Made by a program: the position numbers and the translations under genes
Part shown: positions 6,963 through 15,492 of the stretch, in pieces
Position numbering within the stretch: the first letter of the stretch is position 1
Layout: every line of letters starts with the position of its first letter
Assembly (NCBI GenBank): GCA_964424375.1
Contig: CAYRIH010000002.1
Span: forward strand, 6,663-70,662
Source: CAYRIH01 sp964424375
GTDB taxonomy: Bacteria > Patescibacteriota > Kazan-3B-28 > UBA10110
Reading direction: 5' to 3'
DNA: 64,000 bases
The notes under the pieces: model-generated
Seen by the model: only the letters and a program-made list of their open reading frames with translations
Databases searched by the model: none
What the model was told of the DNA's origin: nothing

Positions 6963-9779
6963 ATGAGTAATAATCTACTTCCATTAAGGGATCATGATGT
7001 TCTGCGAAAGAAATGGCATCGTCGCGCAGTCTTAAGAAAAAATAAGAGGGTTGTATTTAACATATTGAAGCGATACGGCATAGATAATTTGCCACGGCTG
7101 GTTTTAGGTATAATTATAACTATTATATTTATATTATCATTTTCTACGGCAGTCTTGAGTATTGGGTTGCCAGATCCAACCCAATTATCTGTTCAAAGAC
7201 AATTGGAATCCACTAAAGTACTAGATCGTAATGGAGTGGTTTTATTTGATATCTTTGGTGAAAAACGTCGCGCCAATATTCCTTTGACTGATATTCCAGA
7301 ACACCTTAAGCAAGCCACCATTGCGGCTGAAGATAGTGATTTTTATACTCACAAAGGATTTGATATTAAGGGTTTGATTAGGGGGGTAATTATTAAGCCC
7401 TTATCTGGTCAAAGAGCACAAGGGGGCAGTACGATTACCCAGCAGTTAGTCAAAAACAGTTTTTTATCATCCAAACGCTCGCTAGATAGAAAGATTAAAG
7501 AACTCATTTTAGCTGTAGAAATAGAAAGAATTTATACTAAAGACAAGATATTAGAACTGTATTTAAATGAAATACCATATGGTGGTCGGTCTTATGGAGT
7601 AGAATCAGCTTCCCAAATATATTTTGGCACTCCAGCTGACGAATTGACTATGGCTCAAGCTGCAGTTCTGGCGGCTCTACCTCAATCACCAACTTATTAT
7701 TCACCTTATGGCCAGCATCCTGATGAGCTTCTAGCTCGCAAGGATTGGGTATTAAAGAGGATGTTTGAGGAAGGCTATGTTACTGATCAACAGATGCGAG
7801 AGGCTCAGGATGAAGAGATAGAATTTAAACCCCGAAAGGACAGTATTAGGGCCCCTCATTTTGTAATGTATGTCAAAGAAATTTTGGCGGATCGCTACGG
7901 TGAAAAATTATTGGAAGAAGGGGGATTGAAAATTACCACTACTTTGGACTGGGAGTTGCAACAAACAGCAGAGGAAGTTATTTCTCAAAGAGCAGAGACG
8001 AATCAAGAGCGTTACAATGCTGGAAATGCTGCTCTGGTAACTATCGACCCAAATACTGGAGAAATTTTGGCTATGGTGGGGAGTAAAGATTACTTTGATT
8101 TGGAAGCTGATGGAAATGTCAATGTTACTATTTGTGATCGGCAGCCAGGATCAGCAATCAAACCAATAATTTATGCTACAACTTTTAATAAAAACTTTGG
8201 GCCAGCCACTATGCTTTTAGATGTTAAAACCGATTTTGGTAGTGGGTATGCACCCAACAATTACGATGGGGAATTCAGGGGACCGGTGTCTGTAAGAGAA
8301 GCATTGCAAGGATCTATTAATGTTCCAGCGGTTAAAGCTTTGGCTTATGGAGGAGTAAATGAAACCATAAATTTGGCTCACAAAATGGGTATTACTACTC
8401 TTAATGAGCCAGAGAGATATGGATTATCTTTGGTTTTAGGGGGTGGCGAAGTTAAACTTTTGGATTTGACGGCTGCTTATGGAGTATTTGCTACTGGCGG
8501 GAATAAAGCACCACTTTTATCAGTGTTAAAAATTGAAGATGCTAAGGGTAGAATTTTAGAAGAGAATTCTTTCAAATCTCCTAAACGAGTATTAGATCCG
8601 GAAACTGCTTATTTAATTAATAATATATTAAGTGATGATGTAACTCGGGCTCCTTTCTTCGGCGGCGGTGGTCCTTTGACTTTGCCGGGGCGGGTAGTGG
8701 CTGCTAAAACTGGCACAACTGATTTATATCGAGATGGCTGGACTATTGGTTATACCCCAGATTTAGTTACTGGTGTTTGGGTAGGTAATAATTGGGGGGA
8801 ATCAATGAAAAATGGAGCTGGCTTATCAGTAGCCGCTCCGATTTGGCACCAATATATGAAAAATATTTTAGCTGGTAAGCCTAGTAGTAGTTTTACTATT
8901 CCGTCTGGTATCAGAACTGTAATAGTCGATAGTTTGTCAGGTAAATTACCTAGTGATGCTACTCCTGAAACCAAGACAGAAATTTTTTCTAGCTGGGGAA
9001 TACCTCAAGAAACCGATGATGTTCACCAAAAAGTTAAAGTTGTAAGCGTAGCACCAGATAGATTGCCTCCCCCTGGCTTTCCAGAAAATTTGATAGAAGA
9101 GAGAATTTTTGCAGAACTTCACTCGGAACGACCTAATAATTCGGCTTGGGAAAATCCAGTAATAGCCTGGGCTGAAGATAATGGTTACAACAATGTGCCC
9201 CGGCAAGTGTATGATGGTTCGTCTGGGAATAATAAAAATCTAAAGATAATTAGTCCCGCTAATGGAGCAATTATTGATGGAAATTTTATTATTACTGCCC
9301 AGATAGCTGATGAATCTAATATAGATGAATTATTTTTCTATTATGATGACAACTTGATTAACCGCTTACAATCAGCACCATGGCGTGTTTCGATTAACAA
9401 CCCTGATCTTGATGGCAACTCTCATCCGGTTAAAGTTAAATTAGTTAAAAATAGCGGCGAATCGGAGGAAAGTGTGGTTTATATAACAGCGGGGAGCCAA
9501 ATTAATCAGATAGTTATTACTATGCAAGATATGTCATCCTCGTTTTATCCAATTAATTTAACTGCTGAATTAACTGATCAAAGCGAGCAATTAAATATAG
9601 ATAAGATAGAGATGTATTTCGATGGGATAATGCAGGAAACATTCCTGCCTAATAGTACGGGTCAATATATTACAGTAATTAATAGTGGTATTAAAGGTCA
9701 GCATACAGCCTGGGCAGTTGTAATAGATAAAACTAGCCAGCGGTATACTAGTAATAAAATTAACTTTACAACCATATGA
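6963..9779 (+). CDS. Class A penicillin-binding protein (PBP1A-type) with C-terminal Ig-like extension
   Basis: A 938-residue bifunctional peptidoglycan synthase. A cytoplasmic basic N-terminus and one membrane anchor (about residues 46-68) precede a GT51 glycosyltransferase domain. Its catalytic Glu123 lies in EDSDFY, with GGSTITQQL following. The transpeptidase domain has Ser397 in SAIK, S451-I-N453 and Lys582 in KTGT. After about residue 690 come a linker and beta-rich, Ig-like segments (ISPANGAIIDGNFIITAQI...), longer than a minimal PBP. The gene overlaps tig by 4 bases (ATGA), which suggests coupling. A -10-like TATAAT is at 6932-6937. Confidence 0.94.
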   Translation: MSNNLLPLRDHDVLRKKWHRRAVLRKNKRVVFNILKRYGIDNLPRLVLGIIITIIFILSFSTAVLSIGLPDPTQLSVQRQLESTKVLDRNGVVLFDIFGEKRRANIPLTDIPEHLKQATIAAEDSDFYTHKGFDIKGLIRGVIIKPLSGQRAQGGSTITQQLVKNSFLSSKRSLDRKIKELILAVEIERIYTKDKILELYLNEIPYGGRSYGVESASQIYFGTPADELTMAQAAVLAALPQSPTYYSPYGQHPDELLARKDWVLKRMFEEGYVTDQQMREAQDEEIEFKPRKDSIRAPHFVMYVKEILADRYGEKLLEEGGLKITTTLDWELQQTAEEVISQRAETNQERYNAGNAALVTIDPNTGEILAMVGSKDYFDLEADGNVNVTICDRQPGSAIKPIIYATTFNKNFGPATMLLDVKTDFGSGYAPNNYDGEFRGPVSVREALQGSINVPAVKALAYGGVNETINLAHKMGITTLNEPERYGLSLVLGGGEVKLLDLTAAYGVFATGGNKAPLLSVLKIEDAKGRILEENSFKSPKRVLDPETAYLINNILSDDVTRAPFFGGGGPLTLPGRVVAAKTGTTDLYRDGWTIGYTPDLVTGVWVGNNWGESMKNGAGLSVAAPIWHQYMKNILAGKPSSSFTIPSGIRTVIVDSLSGKLPSDATPETKTEIFSSWGIPQETDDVHQKVKVVSVAPDRLPPPGFPENLIEERIFAELHSERPNNSAWENPVIAWAEDNGYNNVPRQVYDGSSGNNKNLKIISPANGAIIDGNFIITAQIADESNIDELFFYYDDNLINRLQSAPWRVSINNPDLDGNSHPVKVKLVKNSGESEESVVYITAGSQINQIVITMQDMSSSFYPINLTAELTDQSEQLNIDKIEMYFDGIMQETFLPNSTGQYITVINSGIKGQHTAWAVVIDKTSQRYTSNKINFTTI

Positions 9780-11056
9780 AGACATCTATAAACAAGGATC
9801 AATCTAAGGTAATTATAGAAATTGAACTTGAAAATTCGGAGTGGCAAGAAACGTTAAAACAAGCAGCAATAAAAATTTCTAAATCAGTCGAAATTAAAGG
9901 ATTTAGGTCTGGTCAAGCGCCTTTAGATATAGTGATAAGTCAAGTTGGAGAAGCTAAGGTAATTAATGAAGCGGCAGATACAGCAGTAGCTAAGTTTTAC
10001 TCTCTGGCCATACAGCAGCACAATTTAATTCCAGTAATCCAGCCTAAAATCTCTATTAATAAAGTTAATGTAAGTCAGCCCCTCTCTTTCAAAATAGAGG
10101 TTATAGTGATGCCGGAAGTAGTCTTAGGTGATTATAAAAAAATTAGAGTTAAAAGCGAACCTATTAAAATGGATAAATCACAAATAGACAAAGCACTTGG
10201 CGATATTCAACGTCGACAGGCTGTATTTAAAGAAGTAGAGCGGGCCAGCAAAGAAGGAGACTGGGTGGAGATTGACTTTCTTGGCAAATTAAAAGGGGAA
10301 CCTTTTGATGGTGGCAAGAGCCAACATCATCCTTTGATTATTGGTGATGGTGTATTTTTACCTGACTTTGAAAAGGCATTAATTGGTTTAATACCAGAAG
10401 AAAATAAGACTTTTAGCGTAAATTTTCCAGAAAACTATCACCAAAAAAACTTGGCTGGGCAAAAAGTAGAATTTGAGGTTAAACTGCACCAAGTAAAAGA
10501 GGTGATTATGCCGCCAATTGATGATGAATTGGCCAAGCAGATAGGCAAATTTGAGACTCTTGAAGATTTACGTCTGGATATAGAGAAGTGGCTTCAGAAA
10601 GATGCTCAGAAAAAGGAAAAATCTAGACAGCAGGAAGAGGCCATGAATCAACTAATTAAATTAGCCAAAGTTGATATCCCAGATGAATTAATCAATCAAG
10701 AATTGATGTCTATGATTCAAGATTTATCTCATCAATTATCTCAGCAGCAAATGACTTTAGAAGACTATTTTAAAAAACAGAATACTACTGAAGAAAAGAT
10801 TAAAGAACAATGGAGAGATATGGCTAAACAGCGAGTATTAGCTGGATTAGCTTTAGATGCTTTCAAAAAACGGGAAGGGATTAAGGCTACTAATCAGGAG
10901 GTAGATCAAGATATTGAACGGATGAAAATAATGCATCCAGACCAAAAAGACAAGCTAGACGAAAAATACAAAAGTGACTTAGAAAAGAAGCGTTTGGGTC
11001 ATATGTTGGCCGGTCAAAAAGCCTTGAAACATCTTTGGGAGCTAGCTGTTAAGTAA
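9776..11056 (+). CDS. tig: Trigger factor, ribosome-associated chaperone
   Basis: A 426-residue protein in the usual three-part order. The N-terminal ribosome-binding domain carries the signature GFRSGQAP (usually GFRxGKxP, with Gln here in place of Lys). An FKBP-like prolyl isomerase domain follows (GDWVEIDFLGKLKGEPFDGG), then a helical C-terminal domain with the chaperone arms. It binds near the exit tunnel and shields nascent chains. Length fits the family. The start ATG overlaps the PBP stop. clpP follows after 44 bases, a common bacterial neighbourhood (tig-clpP). Confidence 0.95.
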   Translation: MKTSINKDQSKVIIEIELENSEWQETLKQAAIKISKSVEIKGFRSGQAPLDIVISQVGEAKVINEAADTAVAKFYSLAIQQHNLIPVIQPKISINKVNVSQPLSFKIEVIVMPEVVLGDYKKIRVKSEPIKMDKSQIDKALGDIQRRQAVFKEVERASKEGDWVEIDFLGKLKGEPFDGGKSQHHPLIIGDGVFLPDFEKALIGLIPEENKTFSVNFPENYHQKNLAGQKVEFEVKLHQVKEVIMPPIDDELAKQIGKFETLEDLRLDIEKWLQKDAQKKEKSRQQEEAMNQLIKLAKVDIPDELINQELMSMIQDLSHQLSQQQMTLEDYFKKQNTTEEKIKEQWRDMAKQRVLAGLALDAFKKREGIKATNQEVDQDIERMKIMHPDQKDKLDEKYKSDLEKKRLGHMLAGQKALKHLWELAVK

Positions 11057-11100
11057 TTTGATATAATAATAGATGATTTATTCTTAAATTTTAAAAGACT

Positions 11101-11685
11101 ATGAATTTAGTACCTATGGTTGTAGAAAAATCATCATTAGGTGAAAGAGCCTATGATATTTATTCTAGACTTCTTAAAGATCGGGTTATTTTTATTGGTA
11201 TGCCAATTGATGACACCGTAGCTAATTTAGTTATTGCTCAGCTGCTGTTTTTGGAAAGCGAGAATCCTAAGAAAGATGTATTTCTATATATTAATAGTCC
11301 GGGCGGATCAGTTAGTGCAGGGTTAGCGGTTTATGACACCATGCAGTATATCAAATGCGATGTTACTACTATGTGTGTGGGGATGGCTGCTTCTATGGCG
11401 GCAGTATTATTGGCCGGTGGCGCCAAGGGCAAAAGATTTGCCTTGCCGCATTCTCGGATTCTAATTCATCAATTAATGGGTGGTGTGCAAGGACAAGCTA
11501 CTGATATTGATATTCAGGCTAAGGAAATTTTGCGAATAAAAGAAATTCTTAACGAGATTTTAGCTAGCCATACTGGTCAGCCTGTAAGAAAAGTTGATAA
11601 GGATACAGATAGAGATTATTATATGTCACCAGAAGAGGCCAAAAAATATGGCTTGATTGATAAGGTGCTAGATAAAACTAAATAG
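11101..11685 (+). CDS. clpP: ATP-dependent Clp protease proteolytic subunit
   Basis: A 194-residue serine peptidase with the ClpP triad: Ser98 in GMAASMAA, His123 in ILIHQ and Asp172 in DRDYYM. SPGGSVSAG is the usual glycine-rich oxyanion region. It forms the barrel that degrades proteins unfolded by ClpX or ClpA/C; no partner ATPase is adjacent. A TATAAT at 11062-11067 suggests its own promoter. The short leader has no convincing Shine-Dalgarno site. Confidence 0.97.
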   Translation: MNLVPMVVEKSSLGERAYDIYSRLLKDRVIFIGMPIDDTVANLVIAQLLFLESENPKKDVFLYINSPGGSVSAGLAVYDTMQYIKCDVTTMCVGMAASMAAVLLAGGAKGKRFALPHSRILIHQLMGGVQGQATDIDIQAKEILRIKEILNEILASHTGQPVRKVDKDTDRDYYMSPEEAKKYGLIDKVLDKTK

Positions 11686-11773
11686 TTCTGCTAACTTAAT
11701 TAGATTTAAGTTTATTTTAATAGAATGGGCAGATGTCTTTAGGTTTTGTTATGATATTTTTAGAAAGGCGTCT

Positions 11774-12727
11774 ATGAATTGTTTAGGATTGTTAACTAAA
11801 AATTTATCTGTTGTTAAGGGTCACGATTTAGCTAAAGATTTATTGATTAAAGCTTCTACTAGAGGTCGATGTGCAGTTTATTTATTGGTAGGCCCGCCCC
11901 ATGTAGGTAAAAGCCTCCTAGCTAGAATTTTAGCGGCTAGCATTCATGAAAATAAAGATGTGAATAAGCCTCATATCGACACCTTATGGTTTGATGAGGT
12001 ATTACAAGCGAATTCTGAAGGGCAAAAGGGTGAAGAGACGAAGCGCTGGAAAAAGTCTGTTGATAGTTTAATTCATTTTATTAATCTTTCGCCGGCTAGA
12101 TCAAATTTTAAGATAGCTATTATTGAAGATATTGATAGATTAAGTTCACAAGCTGCTAATGCTTTACTCAAAACTTTGGAGGAACCGCCTGAAAGAGCGG
12201 TAATTATTATTACAGCTCAGGATGTAAATTCAGTTTTGTCGACTATTAGATCCCGCTCTCAGATTATTCGATTGAATTATTTGTCAGATAATCAAATCAG
12301 AGATTATATTAAAACTAAAATATCATCAGATATTGATGAAATAGTTTTATTAGCCAACGGAGCCTTGGGTGTAGCCAATGTTTTGATAGATAATCCTGAA
12401 TTATTACAAAGTAAGATGCTTCAAATAGAAGCTTTTAAGAAAGTGTTAACTGGCCGGATGCCTGATAGCTTGAACTTGGTAAATATCAAAAACAGAGATG
12501 ATGCCCTTGATTTACTGCAAGTTTGGCTTAATTTGTCCAGAAGGTTGCTTTTGGCGGATATACACAGTAAGTTTAGTCCAGTATTAAAACCTTTTTGTGG
12601 CTTGTTTGCCAGAAAAAAATTATTTAATTTTATTAGTCAGCTTAAAGATGCAATTGAATCGTTGCATTCAGGAGCCAACCCACGGATTGCGTTAGAATCG
12701 ATTGTATTGAGGTGGATATGGAGTTAG
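11774..12727 (+). CDS. holB: DNA polymerase III delta' subunit-like clamp-loader ATPase
   Basis: A 317-residue AAA+ protein. Walker A is GPPHVGKS (about residues 40-47). The clamp-loader box is LSSQAANALLKTLEEPP, and sensor 1 is TIRSRSQIIRL, which also carries the SRC-like turn as SRS. The four zinc-binding Cys of the DnaX/delta' module are absent. It assembles with DnaX and delta to load the sliding clamp. A DnaX identity is less likely because the protein is short and lacks the zinc module. A Shine-Dalgarno-like AGAAAGG and a TATGAT -10 precede the ATG. Confidence 0.85.
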   Translation: MNCLGLLTKNLSVVKGHDLAKDLLIKASTRGRCAVYLLVGPPHVGKSLLARILAASIHENKDVNKPHIDTLWFDEVLQANSEGQKGEETKRWKKSVDSLIHFINLSPARSNFKIAIIEDIDRLSSQAANALLKTLEEPPERAVIIITAQDVNSVLSTIRSRSQIIRLNYLSDNQIRDYIKTKISSDIDEIVLLANGALGVANVLIDNPELLQSKMLQIEAFKKVLTGRMPDSLNLVNIKNRDDALDLLQVWLNLSRRLLLADIHSKFSPVLKPFCGLFARKKLFNFISQLKDAIESLHSGANPRIALESIVLRWIWS

Positions 12728-12802
12728 ATGACTAATATGGTTATAATCTGGTTTTAAAAAAGGTATAATCAGTTTGTTAATTTCTTAAACTTTTTAATAG
12801 CT

Positions 12803-13402
12803 ATGTTGGAACTTATTATTTTTACTGCCACAATAGTCCTATTGATTATCGTCTTGCGAAAACTGCCTGTAGAGCAAGATGTAATCAAAAAGATAAATCA
12901 TGAAGCCCATCAGCTTGAAGGAGATGAGAATAAAAATATCAGTGCAACTGATGATTTGTTGGATAAAGCTGATAATTTAGCTCAAATTGGTCAATATGGT
13001 AGGGCTGAAAAAATTTATTTACAATTGGTAACCAGCAATCCACAAGATGCCAGTTTGTATAATAAATTAGCTTTGGTTTATTTAGGTAAAAAAGAATTTA
13101 AAGATGCCGCTAAAGCTTTAGATCAGGCCTTAACCTTAGAGCCAGATAATGATACTTTTTATAATAATTTAGGATTATTGTTGTATCAGCAAGGCAAGTA
13201 TGATGAAGCAGTTGAGAGTTATGAAAGGTCGATAGAAATTAATAATAAAGTAGCTTCTAGGTTTATGAATTTGGGTCTTGCTTATTTTATGTCAAAAAAG
13301 TATCGTAAAGCCGCTGATGCTTATGAGAAAGCTCTTATTTTAGAGCCCAATAATGAAGAATTTAAACGATTATTAGCGGAAGCAGAAGAAAAAGTAGAAT
13401 AA
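12803..13402 (+). CDS. Membrane-anchored tetratricopeptide repeat protein
   Basis: A 199-residue protein with one N-terminal hydrophobic segment (residues 2-19), an acidic/polar linker, and four consecutive TPR units from about residue 50 (A..IGQYGRAEKIYLQLV, A..YLGKKEFKDAAKALDQAL, GLLLYQQGKYDEAVESYERS, GLAYFMSKKYRKAADAYEKA). TPR arrays are protein-protein scaffolds; the partner is unknown. TATAAT-like words at about 12740 and 12766 precede it. tRNA genes follow within 20 bases. Confidence 0.8.
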   Translation: MLELIIFTATIVLLIIVLRKLPVEQDVIKKINHEAHQLEGDENKNISATDDLLDKADNLAQIGQYGRAEKIYLQLVTSNPQDASLYNKLALVYLGKKEFKDAAKALDQALTLEPDNDTFYNNLGLLLYQQGKYDEAVESYERSIEINNKVASRFMNLGLAYFMSKKYRKAADAYEKALILEPNNEEFKRLLAEAEEKVE

Positions 13403-13420
13403 TTTTGACAATTTTGTTTT

Positions 13421-13506
13421 GTCGGGGTACCGAAGTGGTCAAACGGAGCGGTCTGTAAAACCGTTGGCTTATGCCTTCGTAGGTTCGAATCCTGCCCCCG
13501 GCACCA
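13421..13506 (+). tRNA. tRNA-Tyr (anticodon GUA)
   Basis: Acceptor GTCGGGG pairs with CCCCGGC (one G-U pair), discriminator A, and CCA is encoded. The anticodon loop CTGTAAA gives GTA. The long variable arm is as expected for bacterial tRNA-Tyr, and the T-arm GGTTCGAATCC is intact. Confidence 0.96.
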
Positions 13507-13532
13507 CATTGTAATAAATTTAACTTTGATGT

Positions 13533-13607
13533 GCCAGCTTAGCTCAGTGGTAGAGCAACTGTTTTGTAAACAGTAGGTCGTCGGTTCAAATCCGTCAGCT
13601 GGCTCCA
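13533..13607 (+). tRNA. tRNA-Thr (anticodon UGU)
   Basis: Acceptor GCCAGCT pairs with AGCTGGC, discriminator T, and CCA is encoded. Anticodon arm ACTGT-TTTGTAA-ACAGT gives TGT. It ends one base before the next tRNA begins. Confidence 0.96.
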
Positions 13608-13683
13608 GCCGAGGTAGCTCAGTTGGTAGAGCAACCCCATGGTAAGGGGTAGGTCGTGGGTTCGAATCCCATCCTCGGCTCCA
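13608..13683 (+). tRNA. tRNA-Thr (anticodon GGU)
   Basis: Acceptor GCCGAGG pairs with CCTCGGC, discriminator T, and CCA is encoded. Anticodon arm ACCCC-ATGGTAA-GGGGT gives GGT. It is immediately adjacent to the previous tRNA-Thr with no spacer, so the two must be released from one precursor. The Tyr-Thr-Thr cluster upstream of rplK resembles the classical tRNA-tuf-secE-nusG-rplK order with the intervening genes missing. Confidence 0.96.
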
Positions 13684-13732
13684 CCTTCTCATCGCAACAA
13701 ATTCCACCTAATCATTGTGCCAGTTATTTATC

Positions 13733-13761
13733 TTGACAGGAATAATTATGTATTAAATACT
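13733..13761 (+). promoter_or_regulatory. Promoter for rplK-rplA, possibly giving a leaderless mRNA
   Basis: A perfect -35 TTGACA (13733-13738) is followed after 17 bases by AATACT (13756-13761), or at 15 bases by TAAATA. Transcription would start within a few bases of the rplK ATG at 13768. No Shine-Dalgarno site lies between, which points to a leaderless or nearly leaderless message. Confidence 0.6.
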
Positions 13762-13767
13762 TTTACT

Positions 13768-14208
13768 ATGGCTAAGAAGATATTAACTAAAGTTAAGTTG
13801 CAGTGTGAAGCTGGGAAGGCTAATCCAGCTCCGCCTGTAGGAACCGCTTTGGGTCCTCATGGGATTCAAATTATGGATTTTTGCAATCAATTTAACGCCA
13901 AAACCAAAGAAATGGCGGGGAATGTTATTCCAACAGTCATTACTATCTATGCAGACAGATCTTTTGATTTTATTATTAAACAACCGCCAGCATCTGGATT
14001 GATTAAAAAAGCAGCTGGTATTGATAAAGGATCGAGTGTACCAAACAAGGAAAAGGTGGGCAGATTAACTAAAGCCCAAGTTAAGGAAATTGCCGAGCAG
14101 AAAATGCCTGATTTAAATGCTAATGATATTGAATCAGCTATGAAAATTATCGAAGGCACAGCTGCTAATATGGGGGTTGAAATTATTAACGGCTCTAACG
14201 GCAAATAA
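13768..14208 (+). CDS. rplK: Large-subunit ribosomal protein uL11
   Basis: A 146-residue L11 that binds the GTPase-associated region of 23S rRNA. It has the N-terminal Pro-rich switch (GKANPAPPVGTALGPHGI, with the usual MxFCxxFN region as MDFCNQFNAKT) and the C-terminal RNA-binding domain. The start at ATG 13768 (MAKKILTKVKLQ) is chosen because upstream in-frame codons run back into the tRNA-Thr gene. rplA follows after a structured 62-base gap. Confidence 0.97.
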   Translation: MAKKILTKVKLQCEAGKANPAPPVGTALGPHGIQIMDFCNQFNAKTKEMAGNVIPTVITIYADRSFDFIIKQPPASGLIKKAAGIDKGSSVPNKEKVGRLTKAQVKEIAEQKMPDLNANDIESAMKIIEGTAANMGVEIINGSNGK

Positions 14209-14223
14209 TTTATATCTATAATT

Positions 14224-14258
14224 GTGGGACTCTGCTGTCCAGCAGAGGTTAGTACCAC
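14224..14258 (+). promoter_or_regulatory. Hairpin in the rplK-rplA gap, candidate L1 autoregulatory site
   Basis: A perfect stem CTCTGCT/AGCAGAG (14230-14236, 14241-14247; loop GTCC) sits inside an outer GTGG/CCAC stem (14224-14227, 14255-14258), separated by an asymmetric loop (GA versus GTTAGTA). The Shine-Dalgarno site GAGGAGG follows directly. Two helices flanking an asymmetric loop recall the L1-binding fold on 23S rRNA and L1 mRNAs. The assignment is inference. Confidence 0.5.
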
Positions 14259-14270
14259 GAGGAGGTAATT

Positions 14271-15053
14271 GTGTCAGAGAAAAAGAAAGTAATTAAGTCT
14301 GCTAGTCAATCTAAAACTAAATCGGTTGCTAAAAAGCAGCGCAAAATTTCACCAGTTAAAAAACTTGGTAGGGGTAAACGATATATTGAATCAGCTAAGT
14401 TGGTGGATAAATCTAAGTTATACGATTTGGATACAGCTATAGATTTATTAATTAAAACATCGACAACTAAGTTTGATGCAGCGGCCGAAACGCATATTCA
14501 AACTGGTTTAGATCCCAAGCAGGCTGAACAAAACATTAGGGGTACGGTACTATTGCCAGCTGGGTCTGGCAAAAGTATCAAAATCTTAGTCTTTGCTGAA
14601 GGGGAAGAAGCCACAGCTGCCAAAAAGGCAGGAGCAGATTTTATTGGCAGTGATGATTTGTTAGATAAAATTAATTCTGGTTGGTTGGGTTTTGATGTAG
14701 CTATTTCTACACCAGATTTAATGGCCAAGGTTGGTAAATTAGGTAAAACTTTAGGCACCAAAGGCCTGATGCCTAATCCTAAAAGTGGAACTGTGACTAA
14801 AGATGCAGCCAAGGCAGTGGAAGAATTTAAAAAAGGTAAGATTGAATTTAAATTAGATAAAGAAGCTATTGTCCATATAGCATTCGGTAAAGCATCGTTG
14901 AGTAAAGTAGCGATACATAATAATTTTAAAGTTTTATACAAAGCTATTCTAAATGCTAAACCAGCTTCTATTAAAGGAACATATATTAAGAAGATTTCAT
15001 TATCTTCTAGTATGGGACCAGGGGTTAAACTAGATTTAAATTCTTTAGAATAG
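14271..15053 (+). CDS. rplA: Large-subunit ribosomal protein uL1
   Basis: A 260-residue L1, about 30 residues longer than usual because of a Lys/Ser-rich N-terminal extension before the family start at GRGKRYIESAKLVDKSKLY. Conserved L1 elements include LGTKGLMPNPKSGTVT and IEFKLDKEAIVHIAFGKASL. It forms the L1 stalk that moves E-site tRNA and can repress its own mRNA. The start is GTG 14271, set by the strong GAGGAGG 7-9 bases upstream. dut begins one base after the stop. Confidence 0.96.
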   Translation: MSEKKKVIKSASQSKTKSVAKKQRKISPVKKLGRGKRYIESAKLVDKSKLYDLDTAIDLLIKTSTTKFDAAAETHIQTGLDPKQAEQNIRGTVLLPAGSGKSIKILVFAEGEEATAAKKAGADFIGSDDLLDKINSGWLGFDVAISTPDLMAKVGKLGKTLGTKGLMPNPKSGTVTKDAAKAVEEFKKGKIEFKLDKEAIVHIAFGKASLSKVAIHNNFKVLYKAILNAKPASIKGTYIKKISLSSSMGPGVKLDLNSLE

Positions 15054-15054
15054 G

Positions 15055-15492
15055 ATGAAGGTTAAAATTAAACGAATTGATAAAACATTGCCGTTACCGA
15101 CCTACAAAACATCTGGTGCCGTAGCGTTCGATTTAATTTTACGAGAAAGCGCAACAATACAGCCAGGGGAATCTATAAGGATACCTTGTAATGTCATTGT
15201 CGAAATACCAGAGGGCTATATGTTGCATGTTGTTCCACGTAGCAGTTTCCCCTTTAAAAAACCAGGGCTTATTCAGGGCAACCATGCTGGTGTGATTGAT
15301 CAGGATTATTGTGGACCTAATGACGAATTAATGTTTCCAGTTTATAACACCACAGATAAGCCAATTAGTTTAGAACGAGGTGAAGCATATTGTCAGGCAG
15401 TTTTTGTAAAAATTAGTAAAGCAGAATTCGAAGAAGTAAGTGAAATGTCTACCCCTGATCGGGATGGTTTTGGGAGTACTGATGAAAGGTAA
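15055..15492 (+). CDS. dut: dUTP diphosphatase (trimeric dUTPase)
   Basis: A 145-residue enzyme that hydrolyses dUTP to dUMP and PPi, keeping uracil out of DNA and supplying dUMP for ThyX. All five family motifs are visible: GAVAFDL, PRSS, GVIDQDYCGP, ERGEAYCQAVF and the C-terminal arm DRDGFGSTDER. The last 11 bases overlap tmk, so the two dTTP-pathway genes are probably translationally coupled. Confidence 0.94.
   Translation: MKVKIKRIDKTLPLPTYKTSGAVAFDLILRESATIQPGESIRIPCNVIVEIPEGYMLHVVPRSSFPFKKPGLIQGNHAGVIDQDYCGPNDELMFPVYNTTDKPISLERGEAYCQAVFVKISKAEFEEVSEMSTPDRDGFGSTDER

Noticed and set aside
13321..13707. A 128-codon minus-strand frame reading GWDSNPRP-type sequence
   Set aside because: It runs antisense through three tRNA genes; this is a well-known spurious translation of tRNA loci.
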